Below are positions 1 to 7,862 of a stretch of 64,000 bases of DNA, piece by piece. Under the pieces are notes generated by a model. That model did not search any database, was not told the DNA's origin, and saw only the letters and a program-made list of their open reading frames with translations. Each line of letters starts with the position of its first letter. Position 1 is the stretch's first letter. The position numbers and the translations under genes are program-made. The stretch is from Kitasatospora azatica KCTC 9699 (lineage in GTDB: Bacteria > Actinomycetota > Actinomycetes > Streptomycetales > Streptomycetaceae), in contig NZ_JQMO01000003.1 of the NCBI RefSeq assembly GCF_000744785.1, positions 248,001 to 312,000 on the forward strand, given 5' to 3'.

Positions 1-1
1 G

Positions 2-277
2 GAGATGTCCGCGATCGGCGTGTTCAACGAGCAGCTCGACGCGGAAGGCCACTGGGTCTTCGCCGGCGGCCTCGCCTCTCCCAGCACCGCCACCGTGGTC
101 GACGCCCGGGACGGGCAGCCGGTGTTCACCGACGGGCCCTACCTGGAGTCGAAGGAGTACCTCGGCGGCTTCTGGATCATCGAGGCTCCCGAGTTCGACG
201 TGGCGCTCCGGCTCGCCGCCCTGGCGTCGAAGGCCTGCAACCGCAGGGTGGAACTGCGGCCGTTCCTGGGCGCATGA
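2..277 (+). CDS. YCII (DGPF) domain protein, 5' partial
   Basis: C-terminal part of a YCII-related protein, a small ferredoxin-like-fold family of unclear function. The reading frame is open to the left edge, and the first ATG (5) lies inside the domain, so about 30 N-terminal residues are probably outside the window. The family hallmark DGPY followed by ESKEYLGG is present at residues 39-50, with a final VELRPF strand. The stop overlaps the ATG of the sigma-factor gene (ATGA), so the two are co-translated. In actinobacteria such DGPF proteins are the standard genomic partners of ECF42 sigma factors, which supports the assignment. Confidence 0.85.
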   Translation, partial: EMSAIGVFNEQLDAEGHWVFAGGLASPSTATVVDARDGQPVFTDGPYLESKEYLGGFWIIEAPEFDVALRLAALASKACNRRVELRPFLGA

Positions 278-1539
278 CCGACGTCGAGCACGGGGGTACC
301 GCCGGCCGGAGGCTGGGGGAGATCGCCCGGGTCCACCGCGAGGAGTGGGCCCGGGTGGTCGCGACCCTGGCCAGGCGCTTCGGGGACCTCGACCTCGCCG
401 AGGACATGGCCGCCGAGGCCTTGGCGACCGCCGTCGAGCGCTGGCCGGTCGACGGCGTCCCGCCCAGCCCCGGCGGATGGCTCACCACCACCGCCCACCG
501 CAAGGCCATCGACCGGATCCGGCGCGAGGCCAGGCGCGAGGAAAAGCACCGGGAGGCCATGATGCTGTCCGACACCCCCGAACCGCTCGGCGCCGGCGAG
601 CCGCTCGGCGCCATCGAGGACGACCGGCTCCGCCTCGTCTTCACCTGCTGCCACCCCGTTCTCGCCATGGAGGCCCGGGTCGCGCTGACCCTGCGGATGG
701 TCGGCGGCCTCACCGTGCCCGAGATCGCCCGCGCGTTCCTGGTCCAGGAGACCGCCATGGGCCGACGGATCACCCGCGCCAAGGCGAAGATCAAGGCGGC
801 GAGGATCCCCTATCGGGTGCCGTCGCGTGCGGACCTGCCGGCCCGGGTCACCGGGGTGCTCGCCGTCCTCTACCTGATCTTCAACGAGGGTTACCTGGCC
901 TCGGCCCCCGAGCGGGAGGCGGTCCGCGGCGATCTGACCGCCGAGGCGATCCGGCTGACCCGGCTGGTCCGTGACCTGATGCCGGCCGACGGGGAGGTCG
1001 CCGGACTCCTGGCGCTGATGCTCCTGACGGAGGCCCGCAGAGCCGCGCGGCTGTCGGCGAGCGGTGAGCTCGTCACCCTCGACGAGCAGGACCGTGGCTC
1101 CTGGGACCGTGCGCTGATCGCCGAGGGCCACGCCCTGGTCCGCTCGCGCCTCGCCTCCGGCCAGGCGCCGGGGCGCTACCAGATCCTCGCCGCGATCAAC
1201 GCCGTCCACACCGACGCCCGCGACGTCCGCGACACCGACTGGTCGCAGGTCGTCGCGCTCTACGACCAGTTGGTCCGCCTTGACCCCTCGTCAATCGTGC
1301 GGCTCAACCGGGCGATCGCGGTCGCCGAGCTCGACGGCCCGGAGGTCGCGCTGGCGGCGGTGGACGGTCTGCCGCTGGATGGCTACCACGCCTTCCACGC
1401 CACCCGCGCCGACCTGCTGCGCCGGCTGGGCCGGAGCGAGGAGTCGCGGGCGGCGTACGACCGGGCCATCGGGCTGGCCGGCAACAGCGCCGAGACGGCG
1501 TACCTCATCCGTCGCCGCGGCCAGCTGGCCGGCCCGTGA
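274..1539 (+). CDS. ECF42-type RNA polymerase sigma factor with TPR-like C-terminus
   Basis: 421-residue extracytoplasmic-function sigma factor. Region 2 lies at about residues 20-85 (FGDLDLAEDMAAEAL, then the GGWLTTTAHRKAIDR helix). Region 4 lies at about 110-165 and has a helix-turn-helix around GGLTVPEIARAFLV. The remaining roughly 230 residues are the helical, TPR-like DUF6596 extension typical of group ECF42, which lacks a classical anti-sigma factor. It overlaps the upstream YCII gene by four bases. ECF42 members usually control their adjacent DGPF gene, so autoregulation of this pair is the likely arrangement; that is inference from the family. Confidence 0.93.
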   Translation: MTDVEHGGTAGRRLGEIARVHREEWARVVATLARRFGDLDLAEDMAAEALATAVERWPVDGVPPSPGGWLTTTAHRKAIDRIRREARREEKHREAMMLSDTPEPLGAGEPLGAIEDDRLRLVFTCCHPVLAMEARVALTLRMVGGLTVPEIARAFLVQETAMGRRITRAKAKIKAARIPYRVPSRADLPARVTGVLAVLYLIFNEGYLASAPEREAVRGDLTAEAIRLTRLVRDLMPADGEVAGLLALMLLTEARRAARLSASGELVTLDEQDRGSWDRALIAEGHALVRSRLASGQAPGRYQILAAINAVHTDARDVRDTDWSQVVALYDQLVRLDPSSIVRLNRAIAVAELDGPEVALAAVDGLPLDGYHAFHATRADLLRRLGRSEESRAAYDRAIGLAGNSAETAYLIRRRGQLAGP

Positions 1540-1847
1540 AGTCAGAACCGGTGCGGGTCAGAACCAGCGCAGGCAGTGCGGGGAGCGCTCGGCGCGGAAC
1601 AGGGCGTCGGCGAGGGCGGCCGCGCCCGGGCGGTGGGCCCGGATGTGTCCGGCGCGCACGAGCGTGCTCGGGGCCGTCCCCTGTTCTGGGCACCGCGACG
1701 CGCGGTGCCCCGGCACAGTGCAGCGTCACCTCGTCAGCAGGTCAAGCCGTGCTCCTGGAAATCCTTCGCTTCCAAGGTCAGTGGATTGCTACTGTCCGAG
1801 GCTGCACGGTGGGATCACCTGTGCGGGGATCTCACGAGGGCGGCGTT
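1540..1847. other. 308-bp gap without a convincing gene
   Basis: No credible forward gene. Two imperfect copies of a GTCAGAACC element sit at 1540-1566. On the minus strand a short open stretch ending with a stop near 1559 reads ALADALFRAERSPHCLRWF, which looks like a protein C-terminus. It is blocked by a stop about 60 codons upstream, so at most it is a gene remnant. The sequence just before 1848 should hold the promoter and ribosome binding site of the next gene. Confidence 0.4.
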
Positions 1848-2570
1848 GTGACCACATATCTGATCGGTGGCGGCTGGAACGACGAGGCGGCGGAGCTGGT
1901 CTACGGACCGTTCCTCGCAGCGGCCGGTCCCGAGCCCGTGGTGGCCTGTCTGCTGATCGATGAGGGCGACGGCGCCGAGCAGTTCGCACGCTTCGAGGCG
2001 GTGCTGCGCAAGGTTGCTCCCTGCGTGCCCGTCCCCGTCCTGGTGCCGCTCGGCGGCGTTCTCGATCCGGCCGCGCTGGACGGGGCGAGCGCCCTGCTGG
2101 TCTGCGGTGGTCTGACCCCCGCGTACCAGGACGCGCTGGTACCGGTCCTCGCGGAACTGCCCACCCTGCTGGCCGCTCGCGACATGCCCTACGCGGGCTT
2201 CTCAGCCGGGGCCGTCGTCGCCGCGCAGGCGGCAGTGGTCGGGGGCTGGCTCTCGCACGGCACCCAGGTGTGCGCCGAGGAGGCCGCCGAGGACCTCGAG
2301 GAGATCGAGGTGCGACCGGGCCTGGGCCTCGTACCGTTCACCGTCGACGTGCACGCCGCCCAGTGGGGCACGCTGCCGCGCCTGATCGAGGCCGTCGCGC
2401 TCGGCGCGGCTGCATGCGGCGTGGCGATCGACGAGAACACCCTGCTCACGGTGGACGGCGACCGCGCCCACGTCTCCGGACTGGGCCGGGTGCACCTCGT
2501 CCGCGTGGATGGCCCCCATCGCACGGTCGCGCTCCGCGCCTACCGCCCCGGCGAGGAGTTCGCCCTGTAG
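1848..2570 (+). CDS. Type 1 glutamine amidotransferase-like / peptidase S51 family protein
   Basis: 240-residue protein beginning VTTYLIGGGWN. The GTG at 1848 is chosen because GAGGG lies 8 bases upstream and homology-like sequence begins there; the longer upstream frame is not protein-like. The fold looks like the class-I glutamine amidotransferase/peptidase S51 superfamily (cyanophycinase, alpha-aspartyl dipeptidase). A nucleophile-elbow motif GFSAGAVV near residue 119 supplies Ser as the probable nucleophile. An early GGG and the CGGLTPAYQ loop fit the same family. The substrate cannot be predicted. No operon partner is evident. Confidence 0.75.
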   Translation: MTTYLIGGGWNDEAAELVYGPFLAAAGPEPVVACLLIDEGDGAEQFARFEAVLRKVAPCVPVPVLVPLGGVLDPAALDGASALLVCGGLTPAYQDALVPVLAELPTLLAARDMPYAGFSAGAVVAAQAAVVGGWLSHGTQVCAEEAAEDLEEIEVRPGLGLVPFTVDVHAAQWGTLPRLIEAVALGAAACGVAIDENTLLTVDGDRAHVSGLGRVHLVRVDGPHRTVALRAYRPGEEFAL

Positions 2571-2703
2571 CCCTCGCGGAACCGAGGCCACCGGGCAGCG
2601 GGGGCGCGGCGGATCCGACCCGGGTGGTCCCGCTGCCGGTGCGGTGCCAGGGTGGATACGTCAGCCCATTCCCCTGCTTGTACCAGGAAGGTGGCGAGAG
2701 GCC

Positions 2704-3099
2704 ATGGCTGAACACCCACATGCCGCGCTGATCCGCAAGGGGTACGAGGCGTTCTCGGCCGGCGACATGCAGACCCTCAGAGACATGATGACCACCGACT
2801 GCACGCAGCACGTGCCGGGGAGTCACCAGCTGTCCGGCGACTTCAAGGGCGTGGATGCGGTACTCGGCTACTACGGCCGGCTCGCGGCGGAGACGGGCGG
2901 GACCTTCCGGGTCGACATGCAGCACCTCTTCGTTGACGGCCGGGGCCATGTGATGTCGGTGCACCGGTTCACCGCCGAGCGGGCCGGCAAGAAGATCGAC
3001 ATGGCGGGTGGCATCGTGTTCCGCATCGTCGGCGAGAAGGTCACCGACCTCGACGAGTGTGTCGAGGATCTGACGGCAGCGGACGACTTCTGGGCCTGA
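2704..3099 (+). CDS. SnoaL-like / NTF2-family protein
   Basis: 131-residue small alpha+beta barrel protein. It has the opening helix pair (AALIRKGYEAFSAGD), the FKGVDAVLGYY segment, and alternating strands ending VGEKVTDLDECVEDL, as in SnoaL-like polyketide cyclase/isomerase and NTF2-like proteins. Members are often enzymes or ligand-binding proteins acting on small hydrophobic substrates; the specific role here is unknown. The start is the ATG preceded by AGGAAGG about 8 bases upstream. It stands alone, convergent with the oxidoreductase gene downstream. Confidence 0.8.
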   Translation: MAEHPHAALIRKGYEAFSAGDMQTLRDMMTTDCTQHVPGSHQLSGDFKGVDAVLGYYGRLAAETGGTFRVDMQHLFVDGRGHVMSVHRFTAERAGKKIDMAGGIVFRIVGEKVTDLDECVEDLTAADDFWA

Positions 3100-3196
3100 C
3101 TTCAGGACCGCAACCGCCTGAACTCCACGCCATCACATCGGCATGCCGCCGAGCCGTCATGCCGGTGTGCCGCCGTGCCGTCATGTCCTCATGTCC

Positions 3197-4129
3197 TCAT
3201 ACCGTCAGGACGACCTTGCCCTGGACGCTGCCGGTGCCGACCAGCTCGTGGGCCTTGGCGGCGTCCGCCAAGGCGAAGGTCTGCTGCACGTACGGGCGCA
3301 GCTGCCCCGCCTCGACCAGGGCGTTCAGCCCCTCCAGGCCGACCGCGTCGGGCTCCACCGTGACCCCGGCGAACCGCACCCCGGCCTGCTCGGCAAGGGC
3401 CGGCAGCGTGGTGCTGGCCTTCTCCACCGCGGTGACCAGGATCCCGCCCGGACGCAGCACCGGCAGCGAGCGCTCGGCGGTGCCACCGCCGACCAACTCC
3501 AGCACCACGTCCACCTCGCGGACCTGCCCGGCGAAGTCGCCGGCCCGGTAGTCGATCAGCTGGTCGGCGCCCAGACCGCGCAGGAACTCGTGCTTGCCCG
3601 CGCTGGCCACGGCGATCACCTCGGCGCCCCGCGCCTTGGCGATCTGCACCGCCAAGTGGCCGACCCCGCCGCCGGCCGCCTGCACCAGCACCCGCTGGCC
3701 CGGATGCACCTCGGCGATGTCCACCAGCATCTGCCAGGCCGTCAGACCAGCCAGCGGCAGCGCGGCGGCCTGGACGTGGTCGAGCCCGGCGGGCTTGCGC
3801 ACCAGCTGCCGCGACGGCGCGACGGCGAACTCGGCGTAGCCGCCGGCCTGCTTGGGGAAGAGCGGCATCCCGTAGACCTCGTCGCCCACCTTGAACCGGC
3901 TCACCCCCGGGTCGACCTCCGCCACCACCCCGGAGATGTCCCAGCCGAGCACGAACGGCGGCTCACCGATCAGCGGGAACGCGCCCGAGCGGATGTACAG
4001 CTCCACCGGGTTGACGCTCGCCGCCTTGACCTGCACCAGCACCTCGGTGGCGCCCGGCACCGGTCGCGGCGCCTCGACGGCCTCCAGCACCTCGGGACCG
4101 CCGAAGGACTTCTGAGTAATCGTCAGCAT
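3197..4129 (-). CDS. NADP-dependent quinone-type oxidoreductase (zinc-free MDR)
   Basis: 310-residue medium-chain dehydrogenase/reductase of the quinone oxidoreductase (zeta-crystallin-like) type. The N-terminal GroES-like domain contains the conserved SVNPVELYIRSG and GWDISGVV segments. The Rossmann domain begins near residue 140 with the nucleotide-binding loop QAAGGGVGHLAVQIAK. The structural-zinc cysteine cluster of alcohol dehydrogenases is absent, as expected for this subgroup. It is transcribed divergently from an HxlR regulator, a common arrangement in which the redox- or aldehyde-sensing regulator controls the reductase. Confidence 0.93.
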   Translation of the reverse strand: MLTITQKSFGGPEVLEAVEAPRPVPGATEVLVQVKAASVNPVELYIRSGAFPLIGEPPFVLGWDISGVVAEVDPGVSRFKVGDEVYGMPLFPKQAGGYAEFAVAPSRQLVRKPAGLDHVQAAALPLAGLTAWQMLVDIAEVHPGQRVLVQAAGGGVGHLAVQIAKARGAEVIAVASAGKHEFLRGLGADQLIDYRAGDFAGQVREVDVVLELVGGGTAERSLPVLRPGGILVTAVEKASTTLPALAEQAGVRFAGVTVEPDAVGLEGLNALVEAGQLRPYVQQTFALADAAKAHELVGTGSVQGKVVLTV

Positions 4130-4198
4130 TGGGAGACACTCCGTCAGATCTCGGACTCCGCCCGGACGTTCCGGGGAGTGTCACCATCCTGCGGGTTG

Positions 4199-4236
4199 CT
4201 GGTATCCATTGAACAGTAGGCACCTTTCTGGTATCT
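4199..4236. promoter_or_regulatory. Direct-repeat operator candidate between oxidoreductase and hxlR-type gene
   Basis: The 116-bp divergent intergenic region carries CTGGTATC twice, at 4199-4206 and 4229-4236, exactly 30 bp apart (about three helical turns). A related GGTACC and GGGTACTACC follow around the regulator start at 4246. HxlR proteins bind such short repeats. The site would cover the regulator's own promoter, which lacks a Shine-Dalgarno sequence and may be leaderless. Confidence 0.55.
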
Positions 4237-4245
4237 AGGTACCTC

Positions 4246-4662
4246 ATGGGTACTACCTCCGACCTGCGCGGCTACGGCGGCGCCAATGCCTATCTGGCGG
4301 CCTGCCCGTCCCGGACCATCCTCGACGTGCTCGCCAACAAGTGGACGATGCTGGTGATCGGCGCCCTCGGCGACGGTCCGCTGCGGTTCGGCGAGCTGCG
4401 CCGCCGACTCGACGGCATCACCCAGAAGATGCTCACCCAGACCCTGCGCGCCCTGGAGCGCGACGGCCTGGTCTCCCGCACCGTCTACCCCACCATCCCG
4501 CCCCGGGTCGACTACGCCCCCACCGAGCTGGGCCGCAATGTCAGCGGCCTGCTGGATTCCATCCGGATCTGGTCCGAGGACAACATCAACACCGTCCTCG
4601 CCTCCCGCTACGCCTACGACGAGCGGGCGGCCATGGAGGTGCCGCCGGTGACGGCCGGTTGA
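4246..4662 (+). CDS. HxlR family transcriptional regulator
   Basis: 138-residue winged-helix regulator. The HxlR core spans about residues 20-105. It has the family Cys in YLAACPSRTIL, the LANKWTMLVIGAL helix, the recognition region RFGELRRRLDGITQKMLTQTLRALERDGLV, and the wing RVDYAPTELG. HxlR regulators sense aldehydes, quinones or redox stress, often through that N-terminal Cys. Its divergent neighbour is a quinone-type reductase, so it probably controls that gene and itself through the repeats in between. Confidence 0.93.
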   Translation: MGTTSDLRGYGGANAYLAACPSRTILDVLANKWTMLVIGALGDGPLRFGELRRRLDGITQKMLTQTLRALERDGLVSRTVYPTIPPRVDYAPTELGRNVSGLLDSIRIWSEDNINTVLASRYAYDERAAMEVPPVTAG

Positions 4663-4692
4663 CGGCTCTCCCCTCTCCCCAGGCGTTGAACC

Positions 4693-5043
4693 TCAGGCCA
4701 CGATGGCTACGACAGGAGCCGCGTCCCCGACCTCGGTGCCCTTGCAGGTGACCTGGAAGCTCAGCCCCTTGACGTCCGACAGCGATGACATGGCGAAGGG
4801 GAAGTCCACCTGGAACGGGCTCGTACCCGGCACGTTGATGTGGGCCTGCCGGGCGACCCCGGAGGTCAGATCCTGGCCCGTGGTGCCGGCGTCGTCGATC
4901 AGGAGGAACTCGTAGTCCTCCATGTCGGGGCTGACGAGGCCGGTGTTGAACTGGCCCATCATCCGGGTGCTGGCACCCGGCAGGTCGTTGAAGCTGAACC
5001 GTCCGGTGATCTCACCCGAGAAGTCGGCGGATGCCGTGGCCAT
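4693..5043 (-). CDS. Hypothetical protein, beta-rich, unrecognised
   Basis: 116-residue protein with no family I recognise. It starts at an ATG with AAGGGAG about 8 bases upstream. Composition is hydrophilic with alternating strand-like segments (ITGRFSFNDLPG, YEFLLIDDAG, FQVDFPFAM, GLSFQVTCKG), and there is no signal peptide or membrane helix. The single Cys is near the C-terminus. The upstream permease reading frame runs 85 bases into this gene on the same strand, so it may be translated downstream of the transporter operon. No function is proposed. Confidence 0.65.
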   Translation of the reverse strand: MATASADFSGEITGRFSFNDLPGASTRMMGQFNTGLVSPDMEDYEFLLIDDAGTTGQDLTSGVARQAHINVPGTSPFQVDFPFAMSSLSDVKGLSFQVTCKGTEVGDAAPVVAIVA

Positions 5044-6014
5044 ACTGCTGCTCCCTTGATCGAACCCGTCCAGACCGCGCTCCTGGCGGTCGCGTGAGAG
5101 CCCAGCTGACTCACCGTCAGGTCGTCCCGACACCTCATAACCAAGGCTTGACCGAACCCGAACCCGAACCCGAACCGGCCCGACCCGGCCCGACCCGGCC
5201 CACGGCCACGGCCACGGCGCAGGAAGGTGGCGGCGTAGACGGCGCTCGCGGTAGCCATGATCGCGAAGCTCGGCGGCAGCTTCGGCAGCTCGGCGCTGAG
5301 CAGCAGGCCCGCCCACATCTCCCCCACCGCGAGGCAGGCCGCGAGCGCGAGCGCCCGGAACGGACGGTCCGTCAGCCGGATCGCGGCCCCGGCCGGGGCG
5401 GCGAGCAGCCCGAGCAGCAGCAGCGAGCCGACGGCCTGGGTGGCTTCGGCCGCGCAGGCGCCGACCAGGGCGAGGAAGCCGAAGCCGAGCAGCCGCACGG
5501 GGACCCCGCGCGCCGCTGCGACGGCCTCGTCCAGGGTGGCGAAGAGCAGCGGCCGGGCGATCAGCAGCAGCATGGCGCAGATCGTGACGGCGATGGCGAC
5601 GGCGAGCAGGGTCTGACTACCGTTCAGGCCGAAGATCGAGCCGAACAGCACGGTGGTGCCGGCGCCGCCCTGGACCCCGCTGCGGGAGGTGGTGTAGCGG
5701 GTGAGGAAGAAGGCGCCCAGGCCGAGGATCCAGGCGAAGACACTGCCGATGGCCACGTCGTCCGGGCGGCCCCGGCGACCGACACCGCCCATCAGCAGTC
5801 CCACGCCGATGGTGGCCGCGAACAGGCCGAGCCGCAGGTCGTAGCCGCCGGCCAGGGCGGCCATGGCACCGGTGAACGCGACGTGGCTGAGCGCGTCGCC
5901 GGTGAAGATCTGGGCGCGCAGCACCAGGAAGTACCCGACCAGGCCGGCCGCCAGCGCGATGAAGGTGCCGGCCAGTAGGGCGTGTTGGAGGAAGGGCTGG
6001 GTGAGGGCGTTCAC
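4959..6014 (-). CDS. Metal ABC transporter permease (ZnuB/MntB-like), second copy, with run-on tail
   Basis: 351-residue inner-membrane subunit of a zinc/manganese ABC importer. The ABC-3 core has about eight hydrophobic helices, with the family segments GDALSHVAFTGAM near residue 40 and ATQAVGSLLLLGLLAAPAG near 215. The start is the GTG overlapping the stop of the preceding permease gene (GTGA). The core ends near ATFLRRGRGRG; the frame then continues about 60 residues through low-complexity DNA and into the next gene. That is well beyond the usual family length and suggests stop-codon loss. It pairs with the other permease as a heterodimer. Confidence 0.88.
   Translation of the reverse strand: MNALTQPFLQHALLAGTFIALAAGLVGYFLVLRAQIFTGDALSHVAFTGAMAALAGGYDLRLGLFAATIGVGLLMGGVGRRGRPDDVAIGSVFAWILGLGAFFLTRYTTSRSGVQGGAGTTVLFGSIFGLNGSQTLLAVAIAVTICAMLLLIARPLLFATLDEAVAAARGVPVRLLGFGFLALVGACAAEATQAVGSLLLLGLLAAPAGAAIRLTDRPFRALALAACLAVGEMWAGLLLSAELPKLPPSFAIMATASAVYAATFLRRGRGRGPGRAGSGRFGFGFGFGQALVMRCRDDLTVSQLGSHATARSAVWTGSIKGAAVWPRHPPTSRVRSPDGSASTTCRVPAPG
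5106..5120. repeat. CTGAC-N5-GTCAG palindrome
   Basis: Palindrome CTGACTCACCGTCAG between the permease core and the small hypothetical gene. Closely related copies are at 14525-14539, 32455-32469 and 37622-37636. It could be a regulator site or a dispersed small palindromic element. Confidence 0.5.
5154..5219. repeat. Simple tandem repeats at the permease 3' end
   Basis: Three adjacent short-period arrays: GAACCC about four times (5154-5176), GGCCCGACCC twice plus a partial copy (5177-5201), and ACGGCC three times (5202-5219). Read on the minus strand they encode a Gly/Phe/Arg-rich tail of the permease. Slippage here would readily change frame or remove a stop codon. Confidence 0.85.
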
Positions 6015-6970
6015 GCCGTGCCTCCGATCGGGAACGAGGATCCCCGCCTCCGGGACCTGCGGGCGCGGGATCCACCGGCGCGGGATCCACCGGCGCGGCC
6101 GCGCGCCTCGCCCAGGATCCGCACGAGGTGGGCCAGCAGGTAGCCGGCGAAGGCGATGCCGGTGACGAAGAAGCCGAGCGGGTAGGGCTGGTAGTAGGCG
6201 GCGATCAGGCCCAGCCAGCAGCAGGCGAGTCCGACCAGTGCGGCCAGTGCCAGGCTCAACCCCGGCCGGGCAGTGAGCTGTTGGGCAGTGGCGGCCGGTA
6301 TCACCATCAGCGCGAAGACCAGCAGAGTACCGGTGATCTGGCTTGCCCCGGCCGTCGCCGCGCCCAGCAGCACCAGGAACAGCGCGGACAACAGCCGCAC
6401 CGGCACCCCGCGCCCGGCCGCGACCTCGGGGTCGACGGTGGCGAAGAGCAGCGGACGGCCGATCACCGCCAGCACGGCGAGCACGATCACGCCGACCACC
6501 GCCAACACTGTGACCTGGCCGGTGGTGATTCCCAGGAAGCTGCCGAAGAGCAGTGCGGTGGGCCCCTCCAGCAGGCCCTTGTACAGGCTGATGAACAGGT
6601 ATCCGCAGGCCAGCGCGAAGGCCTGGACCGTCCCGGTGACGGCGGACTCCTCCGCGCCCGCGTCGCGGCCCTTGCGTCCGAGCGCGGCGATCACCAGGGC
6701 GGTGGCCACACAAAAACCGAAGTAGCCGAGGCTGGTACTGAGGCCGAGCAGGATCGCGAGCGAGGCGCCCGGGAAGGCGGCGACGGACAGGGTGTGCCCG
6801 GCGAAGGTCTGGCGGCGCAGCACCATGAACCAGCCGACGACCGCGCAGACCAGTGCGACGATCGCCCCGGCCCGGCAGGCGTTGACCATGAAGGGGTACG
6901 CCCACATCTCCTGGAGGTCGGTGAAGAGGTTCCAGGAGAAGGCAGGTGACGGGGCGTCAGCCAGCAGCAC
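6011..6970 (-). CDS. Metal ABC transporter permease (ZnuB/MntB-like), first copy
   Basis: 319-residue ABC-3 family permease. GTG at 6970 is chosen over the upstream candidate because a strong GGGAGGTGG ribosome binding site sits 8 bases before it, giving a 14-bp overlap with the ATPase gene. Hydrophobic helices start at residue 27 or so. The typical GHTLSVAAFPGA and ASQITGTLLVFALMVIPAA segments are visible, and the latter is the usual transmembrane metal-path region. The cytoplasmic C-terminus is Arg/Gly/Ser-rich because of a 15-bp tandem duplication around 6068-6098. It overlaps the next permease gene by four bases. Confidence 0.92.
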   Translation of the reverse strand: MLLADAPSPAFSWNLFTDLQEMWAYPFMVNACRAGAIVALVCAVVGWFMVLRRQTFAGHTLSVAAFPGASLAILLGLSTSLGYFGFCVATALVIAALGRKGRDAGAEESAVTGTVQAFALACGYLFISLYKGLLEGPTALLFGSFLGITTGQVTVLAVVGVIVLAVLAVIGRPLLFATVDPEVAAGRGVPVRLLSALFLVLLGAATAGASQITGTLLVFALMVIPAATAQQLTARPGLSLALAALVGLACCWLGLIAAYYQPYPLGFFVTGIAFAGYLLAHLVRILGEARGRAGGSRAGGSRARRSRRRGSSFPIGGTA

Positions 6971-7862
6971 GGCCGCCACCTCCCGTGCCGTGCTCGGGGT
7001 GGGCACCGCGCCGGTCGCTGTGCAGCGCCGGCGCCTCGGGTTGGCCGACCACGACCAGTCGCCGGTCCGAGGTCCGCAGCACCTCGATCGGCGTGCGGTA
7101 CAGCCGGGTCAGCGTCTCGGAGGTGATCACCTCGGCGGGCGTGCCGGCCGCCGCGCCACCCCCGGCGATGTACACCACCCGGTCCAGGTGGTGGAGTATC
7201 GGATTGACGTCGTGCGCGACCATCACCACGGCCACGCCCTCCTGACGGCAGATCCGCCCCAGCAGCCCCGCCACGGCACTCTGGTTGGGCAGGTCGAGGC
7301 TGTCCAACGGCTCGTCCAGCAGCAGCAGTCGGGGCCGACGCACCAGTGCCTGGGCGATCAGCAGCCGCTGCTGCTCACCGCCCGAGCACTGCCCGATCGG
7401 CCGGTGCGCGTAGCCGCTCGCACCGACCAACTCGACGACCTCCTCGACCCGGTCACGGGCGGCTCGGCGTTTGACACCGCCCAGGCCCGGCACGGGGATC
7501 CCCCACCGGTCCCCGTCGAGGCCGAGCCGCACCACATCGACCCCGCGCACGCGCAGGCTCGGGTCGAAGCTGCGCCGCTGCGGCAGGTAGCCCACCCGGG
7601 CGCCGCCGTGGCCGGGCGGGGCGCCGAGCACCCGTACCTCCCCGGCCGCCGCGGGCAGTACGCCGAGCAGCACCTTGACCAACGTGGACTTGCCGACCCC
7701 GTTGGGGCCGAGCACGGCGGTGAACTCCCCTGCCCCAACGGTGAGATCGACACTGGACCAGAGAGTCCGCCCGCCCACCCGCACAGCCGCACCGCGCAGC
7801 GACAGCACCGGTTCTCCCGATGCGACGGTGGGCGCGGGGATCTCGGTCACGGTGCTGCTCAC
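6957..7862 (-). CDS. Metal ABC transporter ATP-binding protein (ZnuC-like)
   Basis: 301-residue ABC ATPase. Walker A is GPNGVGKST near residue 54, the Q-loop region is GYLPQRRSF, the signature is CSGGEQQR, Walker B is LLLLDEPLDSLD, and the switch His is in MVAHDVN. It begins at a GTG overlapping the stop of the binding-protein gene (GTGA). The last 50 residues or so extend past the usual ZnuC domain. It powers metal import with the two following permeases. Confidence 0.94.
   Translation of the reverse strand: MSSTVTEIPAPTVASGEPVLSLRGAAVRVGGRTLWSSVDLTVGAGEFTAVLGPNGVGKSTLVKVLLGVLPAAAGEVRVLGAPPGHGGARVGYLPQRRSFDPSLRVRGVDVVRLGLDGDRWGIPVPGLGGVKRRAARDRVEEVVELVGASGYAHRPIGQCSGGEQQRLLIAQALVRRPRLLLLDEPLDSLDLPNQSAVAGLLGRICRQEGVAVVMVAHDVNPILHHLDRVVYIAGGGAAAGTPAEVITSETLTRLYRTPIEVLRTSDRRLVVVGQPEAPALHSDRRGAHPEHGTGGGGRAAG

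Noticed and set aside
1505..1738. Minus-strand C-terminus-like peptide ending SPHCLRWF
   Set aside because: Blocked by an upstream stop after about 60 codons and not matched to any family I know; at most a small remnant.
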